7,747 bases of DNA from NCBI GenBank assembly GCA_030598075.1, contig JAUVQP010000070.1, forward strand, positions 1 to 7,747, in the 5' to 3' direction. Below are positions 1-6,333 of the stretch, in pieces; position 1 is the stretch's first letter; every line of letters begins with the position of its first letter. The DNA is from Miltoncostaeaceae bacterium (GTDB taxonomy: Bacteria > Actinomycetota > Thermoleophilia > Miltoncostaeales > Miltoncostaeaceae). The notes beneath the pieces were generated by a model that saw only the letters and a list, made by a program, of their open reading frames with translations, ran no database searches and was not told the DNA's origin. Position numbers and translations under genes: made by a program.

Positions 1-83
1 ACCATCCGTTGCGCAGCCTGACTGAGCGTGTGCTCCGGACCGACGATGGCGGAAACCGGAGTCATCGCTTCGCTAACGCGCAT
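1..83 (-). CDS. CBS-domain protein, 5' part only (cut by window edge)
   Basis: Reading the minus strand from an ATG at 83-81 gives 27 codons before the window ends. The peptide starts MRVSEAMTPVSAIVGPEHTL and continues with SQAAQRM. This is the classic opening of a CBS domain: a short strand, the 'xxMTP' turn, a hydrophobic strand, then 'TLxxAAxxM' starting the first helix. CBS pairs usually bind adenine nucleotides (AMP, ATP, SAM or c-di-AMP) and act as regulatory modules alone or attached to other domains. A very good ribosome binding site, AAGGAAGG at 96-89, lies 5 bases before the ATG, which fixes the start. The gene follows fliI on the same strand after a 295-base gap, so it probably has its own promoter. 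Only the N-terminus is visible, so I cannot say whether it is a stand-alone two-CBS protein or a larger fusion. Confidence 0.72.
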   Translation of the reverse strand, partial: MRVSEAMTPVSAIVGPEHTLSQAAQRM

Positions 84-126
84 CCCTGCCTTCCTTGTGC
101 CTATTGTTGCGAGCTATCTCGTGCCG

Positions 127-155
127 ATTGTGACATGCCGGGACTCCGCCCGCAA
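127..155 (-). promoter_or_regulatory. Possible housekeeping-type promoter for the CBS gene
   Basis: On the minus strand TTGCGG (155-150) is separated by 17 bases from CACAAT (132-127). The spacing is ideal for a sigma-70-type promoter. The -10 box matches TATAAT at four of six positions, but the -35 box keeps only TTG. Transcription would begin about 35-40 bases before the CBS gene ATG. The area between about 84 and 135 is visibly less GC-rich than the rest of the window, which fits a promoter. The match is weak, and chance hits of this quality are common. Confidence 0.25.
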
Positions 156-289
156 CTTCAGCCCGTCAGAAGACTTCGCCACGCTCGGCTCGCCGTAAGC
201 CTCCTTGGATGTCGCGTCCTCGGTCGTCGCCGCGGGGTTCGCCGTGCCGAGAACGCTGCGTCGTGGCCCCGCGGGTTTCTCTCGGGTCC

Positions 290-327
290 GGAAGGCTCCG
301 ACCTTCCCTGGCGGGGCACTCGTGCCC
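290..327 (-). terminator. Tandem hairpins downstream of fliI (possible transcript end)
   Basis: Two perfect inverted repeats stand six bases apart, starting 51 bases after the fliI stop codon. The first is GGGCAC/GTGCCC (327-314), folding to a 5-bp stem with a CGAG loop. The second is GGAAGG/CCTTCC (307-290), a 6-bp stem with a 6-base loop. No run of T follows either, so this is not a textbook intrinsic terminator. High-GC bacteria often use U-poor hairpins or Rho, so a role in ending or stabilising the flagellar mRNA is possible but unproven. Confidence 0.35.
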
Positions 328-378
328 GGGCGGGAGCGTGAGCCAAGCGGAGGCCGTCGGGCGAGCGGCGGGCGGCGG

Positions 379-1815
379 TCAGCCGGAAACGCCGACGATC
401 TCGGCCCCCGGAGGGAGCGGGTCGACGATCGGAGGAGTCTCTGCCTCCGCGGTGGCCGTGGCCGGAGGGGACATCGCGGAGGGGGTCGGATCGGGCGCGG
501 CGAGGGCGGCGAGCGCCGGTGGGGTCTCGTCGGCACGGTACGGCTCGTCGACGGCTTGGCAGAGGAAGGCCTCGATGTCGGCGAGCTTCGCCCGCGCCTC
601 GTCGACCGTCGGATCGGAGCCCGCCACGTAGGCGCCGATGGCGATGAGGTCCTGGGCCTCTGCGTGCGCGGCCAACAGCTCGCGCAGCCGCCCGGCGGCG
701 GCCACCTGATCGCGATCGAGAAGCTGGGTCGTCAGACGCGATACCGACTGCAGAACGTCGATCGCCGGGTAGTGGTTGCGGTGCGCCAGCGCGCGCGACA
801 GCACGATGTGCCCGTCCAGAATCGCGCGGGTGGCGTCCGCGACCGGCTCGTTCATGTCGTCGCCCTCGACCAGCACGGTGTAGAGCCCGGTGATGCTGCC
901 GCGCTCGCTGGTGCCGGCGCGCTCCAGGAGGCGCGGCAACATGGCGAACACCGACGGTGGGTAGCCACGCGTCGCGGGCGGCTCTCCCACGGCCAGCCCG
1001 ACCTCACGCTGCGCGGTCGCGAGACGGGTGACCGAGTCCATCATCAGCAGCACGTCGCGACCGCGGTCGCGAAAGAACTCGGCGATGGCGGTGGCGAGGA
1101 AGGCGGCCTTGATACGCACGAGCGCGGGTTGATCCGAGGTGGCCACGACCACGACGCTTCGCGCCAGCCCCTCCGGCCCGAGGGCGTTCTCGATGAACTC
1201 GCGCACCTCGCGGCCGCGCTCGCCGACCAGCGCGATGACGTTGACGGCGGCGTCGGAGCTGCGGGCCATCATGCCCAGCAGTGTGCTCTTGCCCACGCCG
1301 GATCCCGAGAAGATGCCCATGCGCTGACCTCGGCCGCACGGCATGAGACCGTCGATGGCGCGGACGCCGAGGGACAGCGGCTCCCGAATCGGAGATCGCG
1401 CGAGCGGTGAGGGAGGCTCGGCGTCGACCGGCCGGCGCTCCTCCGCGGGAGGGAGGGCGCGGCCGTCGAGCGGCCGGCCAAGCCCGTCCAGCACCCGGCC
1501 GAGTAGGGCCTCGCTGGCGTCGACGCGCACGCTGTCGCCGGTCGCGACGACGTTCTGTCCGGGACCGATCCCCGCCGGGGGGCCGAGGGGCATCAGGAGC
1601 GTTCGCCCCGAGCGGAAGCCCACCACTTCGGCGGCGAGGCCGAAGTGACGGTCGCGGCTGCCCCGAACCATGATCTCACAGAGCTCGCCGATCTTCGCCT
1701 CGGGGCCACGGGATGCGATGATCAGGCCGATCAACTCCGCGACGCGGCCGTTGAGCAGATACGGGTCGGCCGCCCTGATCCGCGCCCGGTGCGTCGAGAG
1801 GTCGACGGGACTCAC
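379..1815 (-). CDS. fliI: Flagellum-specific export ATPase FliI
   Basis: FliI hydrolyses ATP at the cytoplasmic face of the flagellar type III export gate and helps feed rod, hook and filament subunits into it. It resembles the F1-ATPase beta subunit and forms a hexamer. The 478-residue product has the beta-barrel N-domain (about 20-100), a Walker A loop GSGVGKST at 171-178, the conserved GERGREVREFIE segment at 198-209, and a Walker B strand VLLMMD at 255-260 followed by SVTR. The sequence MLPRLLERAG before the DMNEPVAD region is also typical. I chose the GTG at 1815-1813, which overlaps the fliH stop as GTGA, giving translational coupling. The open frame extends further upstream, but only inside fliH and with non-FliI-like sequence. 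The usual family end is near residue 430; here about 47 extra Pro/Ala-rich residues follow, ending at a TGA at 381-379. It is the last flagellar gene before a long gap. Confidence 0.97.
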   Translation of the reverse strand: MSPVDLSTHRARIRAADPYLLNGRVAELIGLIIASRGPEAKIGELCEIMVRGSRDRHFGLAAEVVGFRSGRTLLMPLGPPAGIGPGQNVVATGDSVRVDASEALLGRVLDGLGRPLDGRALPPAEERRPVDAEPPSPLARSPIREPLSLGVRAIDGLMPCGRGQRMGIFSGSGVGKSTLLGMMARSSDAAVNVIALVGERGREVREFIENALGPEGLARSVVVVATSDQPALVRIKAAFLATAIAEFFRDRGRDVLLMMDSVTRLATAQREVGLAVGEPPATRGYPPSVFAMLPRLLERAGTSERGSITGLYTVLVEGDDMNEPVADATRAILDGHIVLSRALAHRNHYPAIDVLQSVSRLTTQLLDRDQVAAAGRLRELLAAHAEAQDLIAIGAYVAGSDPTVDEARAKLADIEAFLCQAVDEPYRADETPPALAALAAPDPTPSAMSPPATATAEAETPPIVDPLPPGAEIVGVSG

Positions 1816-2498
1816 GCGCCGCGCTTGACCAGGTCGGCGTCCGGGGCGTCGGCAAGCGCCGCGAGCAACCGCTCGAGCTGCGTTGCGAACGTGGCGTCGA
1901 TGTCGCCCGCGGGCGTCTCGAGAACGCACGAACCTGGCTGCGCCCGCGGCTCCTCCACGAAGACGAGACGGTCGACGCCGCCCATCGCCGTGAGCAGATC
2001 GGGCGCCGCCTCGCGGCATCGGGCGAGGTCGTCGGGGTGCACGCGGGCGAGCAGCCGATCGCGCTCCGAGGCTCGGCGGATGGCGCCGCGCACCACGTCG
2101 AGCACCCGCTCGGGGCGCGCCGCGACCTCGGCACGGACGATTCGCGCGGCCACCTCGATGGCCACGGCCGCGACCTCGTCCGCCGCGTCGTCCGGCCGCC
2201 GCCGCTTCTCCTCCTCGAGTTCCGCCAGGACGGCCTCGGCCGCGAGCATCGTGCTTCGGATGTGCTCGGTGGCCTGCCGGAAGCCCTCGTCGCGCCCATC
2301 GTCGATGGCCGCCTGGCGAAGCGCGGCCGCCTCGGCCGCCGCGGCCTCGGCCATGTCGGCCACCTCGCGACGCGCCTCGTCCAGGATCCCCTCCCGGGAG
2401 TCGGGGCGGGGCGGCGCCACAAGCTCCGCGGCGGGACGTGTGGGCAGCTCGAGAGGCTTGCCGGCAAGGCGGGCGGCCCGCACCGGGCTACGCGACAA
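1812..2498 (-). CDS. fliH: Flagellar assembly protein FliH (export ATPase regulator)
   Basis: FliH is a cytoplasmic dimer that holds and restrains FliI and links it to the C-ring, much like a peripheral stalk of rotary ATPases. The 228-residue product has a Pro-rich N-terminus (1-35), an Ala/Glu-rich coiled-coil segment (about 36-100) with a single GxxxG at 68-72, and the FliH C-terminal domain. That domain is recognisable from VAIEVAARIVRAEV (112-125), RVHPDD (152-157) and the hallmark stretch CVLETPAGDIDATFATQLE (191-209). The frame opens at a TTG (2498-2496) inside the end of fliG, overlapping it by 11 bases, with GAGGG some 7-8 bases upstream. A GTG at codon 6 is an alternative but lacks a ribosome binding site. 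The gene overlaps fliI by 4 bases at its 3' end, so FliH and FliI are probably made in step. Confidence 0.93.
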   Translation of the reverse strand: MSRSPVRAARLAGKPLELPTRPAAELVAPPRPDSREGILDEARREVADMAEAAAAEAAALRQAAIDDGRDEGFRQATEHIRSTMLAAEAVLAELEEEKRRRPDDAADEVAAVAIEVAARIVRAEVAARPERVLDVVRGAIRRASERDRLLARVHPDDLARCREAAPDLLTAMGGVDRLVFVEEPRAQPGSCVLETPAGDIDATFATQLERLLAALADAPDADLVKRGA

Positions 2499-3495
2499 TG
2501 TCGCCCTCGCCGCCCCGGCCGATCACGATCGATCCCCTGTCCTCGAGCCTCCGGATGACGCCGACGATCCTCTGCTGGGACTCCTCGACCCGACTGACCT
2601 GCACCGGACCCATGAACTGAAGGTCCTCCCTAACGATCGCGGCGGCCCGAGAGCTCATGTTCGAGAAGATCTTGGCCTGCACCTCGTCGCTGGTGCCCTT
2701 CAGCGCGACGCTCAGCTCCTTGCCGTCGATCTCGCGCAGCACGAGCTGGACGCTCTTGTCGTCCAGGACGACGATGTCCTCGAACAGGAACATCATGCGC
2801 CGCACCTCGTCGGCGAGCTCGCCGTTCTGCTCCGTGAGCGTCTCGAGGATCGTCTTCTCGGTCTGGCGGTCGACCTTGCTCAGCACCTGTACCAGCGCCT
2901 TGAGTCCGCCGGCCGAGGTAAAGCCCTGGCTGAGGACGCTCGAGAGCCTGCGCTCGAGGACCCGCTCGATGTCCCGGATGACCTCGGGCGCCGTGCGGTC
3001 CATCAGAGCGATACGCATCGCGACCTCGGACTGGAGGTCGTCGGGGAGCGCGCTGACGACCTGGGCCGCCGTCTCCGCGGGCAGGTAGGCCAGCACGAGC
3101 GCGACGGTCTGGGGATGCTCGTTGGCGATCACGTTGATGATCTGCGACGAGTCCGTGCGTTGCAGGAACTCGAAGGGCGTGACCTGAATCGCCTGCGAGA
3201 GGCGGGACAAGACCTCGTCCGCCCCGTCGCTGCCGAGGGCGGTATCGAGCAGCTCCCGCGCGTAGTCGATCCCGCCCTCGCTGACGTACTCGTTCGCGAG
3301 CGCCGTCTTGTAGAACTCCTCGACGACGCTGGACTTGGCCTTCGGCGAGATCTGGCCGACCGAGGCGATCTCGAGCGTCAGCTCGTCGATCTCCTCCTGG
3401 CGGAGGTGCTTGAAGACGCTCGCCGAGGCCTCTGCGCCCAACGCGACGAGCAGGATGGCGGCCTTCTGGGGCCCGTTGAGGGTCTTGGAAGCCAC
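2488..3495 (-). CDS. fliG: Flagellar motor switch / rotor protein FliG
   Basis: FliG forms the upper part of the cytoplasmic C-ring. Its N-domain grips the FliF tail, its middle domain binds FliM, and its C-domain meets the MotA stator to produce torque. The 335-residue product has the normal length. Visible landmarks are KAAILLVALG (11-20) in the N-domain, the EHPQ motif (126-129) of the middle domain, the MFLF hinge motif (235-238), and the torque helix in MSSRAAAIVREDL (280-292). There R283 and E290/D291 line up with the charged residues of enterobacterial FliG that interact with the stator. The start is GTG at 3495-3493, nine bases after the fliF stop. There is no clear Shine-Dalgarno, so translation is probably coupled to fliF. 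The 3' end overlaps fliH by 11 bases. Confidence 0.97.
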   Translation of the reverse strand: MASKTLNGPQKAAILLVALGAEASASVFKHLRQEEIDELTLEIASVGQISPKAKSSVVEEFYKTALANEYVSEGGIDYARELLDTALGSDGADEVLSRLSQAIQVTPFEFLQRTDSSQIINVIANEHPQTVALVLAYLPAETAAQVVSALPDDLQSEVAMRIALMDRTAPEVIRDIERVLERRLSSVLSQGFTSAGGLKALVQVLSKVDRQTEKTILETLTEQNGELADEVRRMMFLFEDIVVLDDKSVQLVLREIDGKELSVALKGTSDEVQAKIFSNMSSRAAAIVREDLQFMGPVQVSRVEESQQRIVGVIRRLEDRGSIVIGRGGEGDIVA

Positions 3496-3504
3496 GCGCT
3501 GCCG

Positions 3505-5067
3505 CTAGCGATCGAGGAGCCAGCCGCGCACCAGCTCGGCGACGTCGTCCGGCTTGCGCTTCGCGAGATCCTCCATCTGGTGTTGGATGTCCGACTTGAC
3601 CTTGCCCGGGAGCTGCTTGGACGGTCCGCCGCCCAGCTCCGCCACCGAGACCGGGCCGGCCTGGAGCAGCTCGGGCACGAGCCGCTCGATCTCCCCCTGG
3701 CGCCGCTTGAGCGACTTGCGGGCGACGAGCAACAGCAGCAGAACCCCGATCGCGACGGCGCCGGTCTTCGCGAAGCTCATGATGTCGAGGCCTTCGGCCG
3801 CGGCGGCCGTCTCGGTGGCGGCAACGTCCGCGGCCCGCGCGACCTCGGTCGCGACCGCGTCGTCCGCGAACGCGATGGCCTCGACGCTCACCGCGTCACG
3901 GCCCTCCTGGAAGCCGGTGGCGTTCTTGACCGTTGTCTCGACCGTGGCGATCTGCTTGGGCGTGAGCTTGTCGCTGATCTGGACGGCGATCGTCTGGCGC
4001 TCGATCGTTCCCGGGACCCGGTCGGTGGTCGTGATCGTTTTGTTCACGCCGTTCTTCGTCGTGGTTTCGGTCTTCTTGTAGTCGGTGGTGCCGCTTCCGC
4101 CGGCCGGTGCCTGGATCGTCGTGCCGACGTTGCCGGCGGCTCCCGCGACGGCGCCCGCGGCACCAGCCTCCCCAACGAGCGTCTCCTCCAGGTCCTGGGT
4201 CTGGAGCGGGGTCGAGCTCTCCGGATCGAACGCCTCCTTCTGCTCCGTCGTCTTGTCGAGATTCAGCACGACGTTGGCGTTCGCCACGGCGACACCCGGA
4301 CCCAGAGTGTCGGCGAGGGCGCTGTTGACGTCGGCCTCGATGAACTGCTCGTGCGTGCGCTGCAGCGCGAGGCGGCTCCTGGCGGCGCTGGCGCCGACGA
4401 GGTCCGAGCCCTCCGGCTCGAGGATGCTGCCGTCGCTGCTGTCAGCGACCTGAACGTTCTCGGCATCGACGTAGGCCACGCTCCTGGCGACGATGCCCTG
4501 GACGGCGCTGACCTGCTCCGGCCCGAACGGCACGCCAGGTCGCAGCGTCAACACGACGCTCGCCGAACCGGGGTCCTGCTCCGCGGCAAAGAGCTCGGCG
4601 TCGGGCTTGGCGATGCTGACCCTTGCGCTCTTGACCGCCGCGAGGCCGGCGATCTGTGCGGCCGCCTTCCTCTCGGCCGCGATGACCGCCTTTATGTTGG
4701 TGGTCTGCTTGGTGTCACCGATGCTCGTCTCGAGCAGAATGTCGTCTCCGCGGCTGAGCCCTCCGCCGAGGCCGGCCGCGCCGAGAGCCAGCTGTGCGTC
4801 GTCGGCCAGCTCGGACGGCACCTGCACCACGATGCCGCCGTCCTGCGTGCGGAATGTGATGCCCGCGTCCTGAAGCTCGGCGGTGATCTCGGCGGACTCG
4901 GTGATGTTGGCCGTCGTGGAGACCGTCGACCAGTTCTGCGTTCCGGAGAACTTCATCAGCACCACGACGCCGATGGCGAAGATGACGATGGCGCCGATGA
5001 TCAACCGTCGGGCGGGGCCGGACAGCGTGCCCCAGAAATCCGTCGTGCGAGTAAGAACCGATCCCAC
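3505..5067 (-). CDS. fliF: Flagellar MS-ring protein FliF
   Basis: FliF oligomerises in the cytoplasmic membrane to form the MS ring, the foundation on which rotor, export gate and rod assemble. The 520-residue product shows the expected two-membrane-span topology: TM1 at about 22-40 (LIIGAIVIFAIGVVVLM), a long external region, and TM2 at about 433-449. The external part contains ring-building domains (roughly 45-110 and 115-205) and a collar-type region to about 400. That region includes a low-complexity Ala/Gly/Thr segment at about 300-350, typical of the variable insert. The cytoplasmic tail ends in DDVAELVRGWLLDR, the amphipathic FliG-binding tail. The start is GTG at 5067-5065 with GAGG (5076-5073) five bases upstream and AAAGGGG just before that. 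It lies 41 bases after fliE. The protein contains no cysteine. Confidence 0.97.
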   Translation of the reverse strand: MGSVLTRTTDFWGTLSGPARRLIIGAIVIFAIGVVVLMKFSGTQNWSTVSTTANITESAEITAELQDAGITFRTQDGGIVVQVPSELADDAQLALGAAGLGGGLSRGDDILLETSIGDTKQTTNIKAVIAAERKAAAQIAGLAAVKSARVSIAKPDAELFAAEQDPGSASVVLTLRPGVPFGPEQVSAVQGIVARSVAYVDAENVQVADSSDGSILEPEGSDLVGASAARSRLALQRTHEQFIEADVNSALADTLGPGVAVANANVVLNLDKTTEQKEAFDPESSTPLQTQDLEETLVGEAGAAGAVAGAAGNVGTTIQAPAGGSGTTDYKKTETTTKNGVNKTITTTDRVPGTIERQTIAVQISDKLTPKQIATVETTVKNATGFQEGRDAVSVEAIAFADDAVATEVARAADVAATETAAAAEGLDIMSFAKTGAVAIGVLLLLLVARKSLKRRQGEIERLVPELLQAGPVSVAELGGGPSKQLPGKVKSDIQHQMEDLAKRKPDDVAELVRGWLLDR

Positions 5068-5108
5068 GAGCGCCTCGCCCCTTTACCTGGAGTACCTCGG
5101 ACGAGGCA

Positions 5109-5420
5109 CTAGAACCCCATCCTCGTCATCTCTTGCCAGCTCTCGATCATGCGGTTGCGCACCTCCACGGCCATCTGGAAGGCCAGGTCGGCCTTCTCGA
5201 CCTCGACCAGCGCGGTCGTCGGGTCCGCAAGCTCGCCGGTCGCCACCATCTCGGAGGTCCGCTCGGCGCCCTTCATCTGATCGTTGATGGCGCCGATCGA
5301 CGACGCGAGCATGTCGCCGAAGCCCGTGCCGGCCTGCTCTGCCGGCTGGGTGTCGCCCGAGAGCGACCCTATTGAGCCGATCGAGCCGATGGACGGAAGG
5401 AGGGACACGGGGTCGATCAT
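5109..5420 (-). CDS. fliE: Flagellar hook-basal body adaptor FliE
   Basis: FliE is a small exported protein that joins the MS ring to the rod and is among the first export substrates. The 103-residue product has the family signature in its C-terminal half: ADPTTALVEVEKADLAFQMA (65-84), then VEVRNRMIESWQEMTRM (85-101). The N-terminus is variable, as usual, and carries a short Ser-Ile-Gly repeat (residues 10-18); the repeated codons differ, so it is not a slippage tract. The ATG at 5420-5418 overlaps the flgC stop as ATGA, with TGAGGA (5433-5428) seven bases upstream, so flgC and fliE are translationally coupled. FliE is transcribed between the rod genes and the MS-ring gene it bridges. Confidence 0.96.
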   Translation of the reverse strand: MIDPVSLLPSIGSIGSIGSLSGDTQPAEQAGTGFGDMLASSIGAINDQMKGAERTSEMVATGELADPTTALVEVEKADLAFQMAVEVRNRMIESWQEMTRMGF

Positions 5421-5863
5421 TGGATGATCCTCAGGGCGTCGCGGGCCATGCTCTTGGTGGCCTCGAAGGCCGATACGTTCGCCTGGAACGAGCGCGAGGC
5501 GGCGACCAGGTCCACCATCTCGGTCACGGCGTTCACGTTCGGGCGCGTCACGTAGCCCTCGCCGTCGGCGAGCGGGTGTCCGGGCTCATAGACCCGACGA
5601 AGCGGCGCCTGATCCTCGACGATCCCGGTGACCGTAACGCCGCGCAGGTCGGTCCCGGTGGCGGCCGTCCCGCCATTCGACGCCGGGAGGGTGAAGGCCG
5701 GCGTGCCGGCCGACGGCGCCAGGGCCACGGCCTTTCGCCGGTATGCCTCCCCCACGCCGGTCGTGCTGTCGGCGTTGGCGAGGTTGCTCGCGATGGTGTC
5801 CATGCGGAGGCGCTGGGCTGCGAGGCCCGACGCGCTGATTCCAAGTGAGGCGTAGATGCCCAA
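5417..5863 (-). CDS. flgC: Flagellar proximal rod protein FlgC (TTG start)
   Basis: FlgC is one of the proximal rod subunits exported through the flagellar type III apparatus. The 148-residue product begins MGIYASLGISASGLAAQRLR and contains the rod-family N-terminal motif IASNLANADSTTG (24-36), where proximal rod proteins have N-x-AN plus TT. It also has YEPGHPLADGEGYVTRPNVN (92-111), diagnostic of FlgC, and a C-terminal helix ending near RDALRIIQ. The same frame stays open far upstream through flgB and the HDOD gene, so the start had to be chosen. TTG at 5863-5861 is preceded by GGAGAG (5875-5870) at six bases and gives the standard FlgC N-terminus; no ATG or GTG is nearby. It follows flgB by 32 bases and overlaps fliE by four. 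Confidence 0.94.
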   Translation of the reverse strand: MGIYASLGISASGLAAQRLRMDTIASNLANADSTTGVGEAYRRKAVALAPSAGTPAFTLPASNGGTAATGTDLRGVTVTGIVEDQAPLRRVYEPGHPLADGEGYVTRPNVNAVTEMVDLVAASRSFQANVSAFEATKSMARDALRIIQ

Positions 5864-5895
5864 GTCTTTCTCTCCGTCCGTGGAACGCGCGGGCG

Positions 5896-6297
5896 CTAGC
5901 CCGTGATGGCCGTGCGGATCTGCCCGAGATGCTTGTCGAGCAGGCCGACGATGGTCTGGTACGAGAGTTGGTTCGCGGACAGTTGGGCGGACTCGGCGTC
6001 CGCGTCGACGTTGGAGCCGTCCAACCGGATCTGCGTCGCGGCGAACTGCTGAATCGTGGGCTGGAACTCGCCGAGCGGCTCCGTCGAGAAGCTCACCCCC
6101 GAGAGCTTCGCGCCCGGCGTCCGGCGGACGCGCTCGTCCTCCGCGGCACGCGCGAGCGCGCTCTCGAACTGGACGTCGAGGCGCCGGTACCCGGGGGTGT
6201 CGGCGTTCGCCAGGTTGTGGACGATCGCGCGGTTCCGCGCCAGCGAGCCGCGCATCGCCGCTCCGAGCACGTCGATCGTGAGGTCGCCGGGGAACAC
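5896..6297 (-). CDS. flgB: Flagellar proximal rod protein FlgB
   Basis: FlgB is a proximal rod subunit exported early in basal-body assembly. The 133-residue product is of normal length. It has the N-terminal signature NLANADTPGYRRLDVQFESAL (28-48, quoted in part) and the C-terminal signature beginning DGSNVDADAE (93-102) followed by QLSANQLSYQ (105-114). These regions form the paired helices shared by rod and hook proteins. The start is GTG at 6297-6295; no ATG lies near. The sequence just upstream is not a standard ribosome binding site but the end of a CGAG tetranucleotide repeat (6322-6303), ending five bases before the GTG, so GAG within the repeat is the only Shine-Dalgarno-like element. 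It lies 36 bases after the HDOD gene and 32 before flgC. Confidence 0.96.
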   Translation of the reverse strand: MFPGDLTIDVLGAAMRGSLARNRAIVHNLANADTPGYRRLDVQFESALARAAEDERVRRTPGAKLSGVSFSTEPLGEFQPTIQQFAATQIRLDGSNVDADAESAQLSANQLSYQTIVGLLDKHLGQIRTAITG

Positions 6298-6302
6298 CGT
6301 TT

Positions 6303-6322
6303 CTCGCTCGCTCGCTCGCTCG
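6303..6322 (-). repeat. Tetranucleotide repeat (CGAG)x5 ahead of flgB
   Basis: Five perfect tandem units, CTCG on the plus strand and CGAG on the minus strand, fill 20 bases of the 36-base gap between the HDOD gene and flgB. The array ends five bases before the flgB GTG, so it occupies the position of the ribosome binding site. A change in copy number would alter spacing and context there. Whether it does so in nature cannot be seen from one sequence. Confidence 0.9.
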
Positions 6323-6333
6323 GGCCGGCCGGA

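Larger units (their letters stand above)
84..378 (-). other. Intergenic region between fliI and the CBS gene, with inverted repeats
   Basis: No convincing gene lies here in any frame. Read on the minus strand after the fliI stop, it holds in order: a hairpin GGGCAC/GTGCCC (327-314); a second hairpin GGAAGG-TCGGAG-CCTTCC (307-290); an 8-base inverted repeat CCGCGGGG/CCCCGCGG with arms at 274-267 and 237-230; a perfect Shine-Dalgarno-like AAGGAGG (206-200) with no start codon at a usable distance; a weak promoter-like pair (155-127); and the CBS gene ribosome binding site (96-89). The first two hairpins may protect or end the fliI transcript. Alternatively the whole block could be a structured 5' leader. 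I could not match it to a riboswitch family I know. Confidence 0.5.

Noticed and set aside
114..182. A 22-codon reading frame (GTG at 182) downstream of the perfect AAGGAGG at 206-200, as a possible leader peptide of the CBS gene.
   Set aside because: The spacing between AAGGAGG and the GTG is 17 bases, too long for normal initiation, and the peptide shows no run of regulatory codons or known motif.
205..1410. A plus-strand open frame of 401 codons over fliI and the downstream gap.
   Set aside because: It is antisense to the unmistakable FliI ATPase, has no ribosome binding site of note, and its product is Arg/Gly-rich without any domain.
379..5067. The possibility that fliF-fliI represent a virulence-type non-flagellar type III secretion system.
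   Set aside because: The linked rod genes flgB, flgC and fliE, the rotor gene fliG with torque residues, and fliS make a flagellum the only sensible reading.
1645..5112. A plus-strand open frame of 1155 codons lying antisense to fliF, fliG, fliH and part of fliI.
   Set aside because: It is a by-product of high GC content and codon bias on the opposite strand. The translation is low-complexity, rich in Arg, Asp, Leu and Gly, with no recognisable domain, while the minus-strand genes beneath it are clear family members.
5348..5392. Ser-Ile-Gly repeat in the FliE N-terminus as a possible slippage tract.
   Set aside because: The repeated amino acids use different codons, so the DNA is not a perfect tandem repeat, and variable low-complexity N-termini are normal in FliE.
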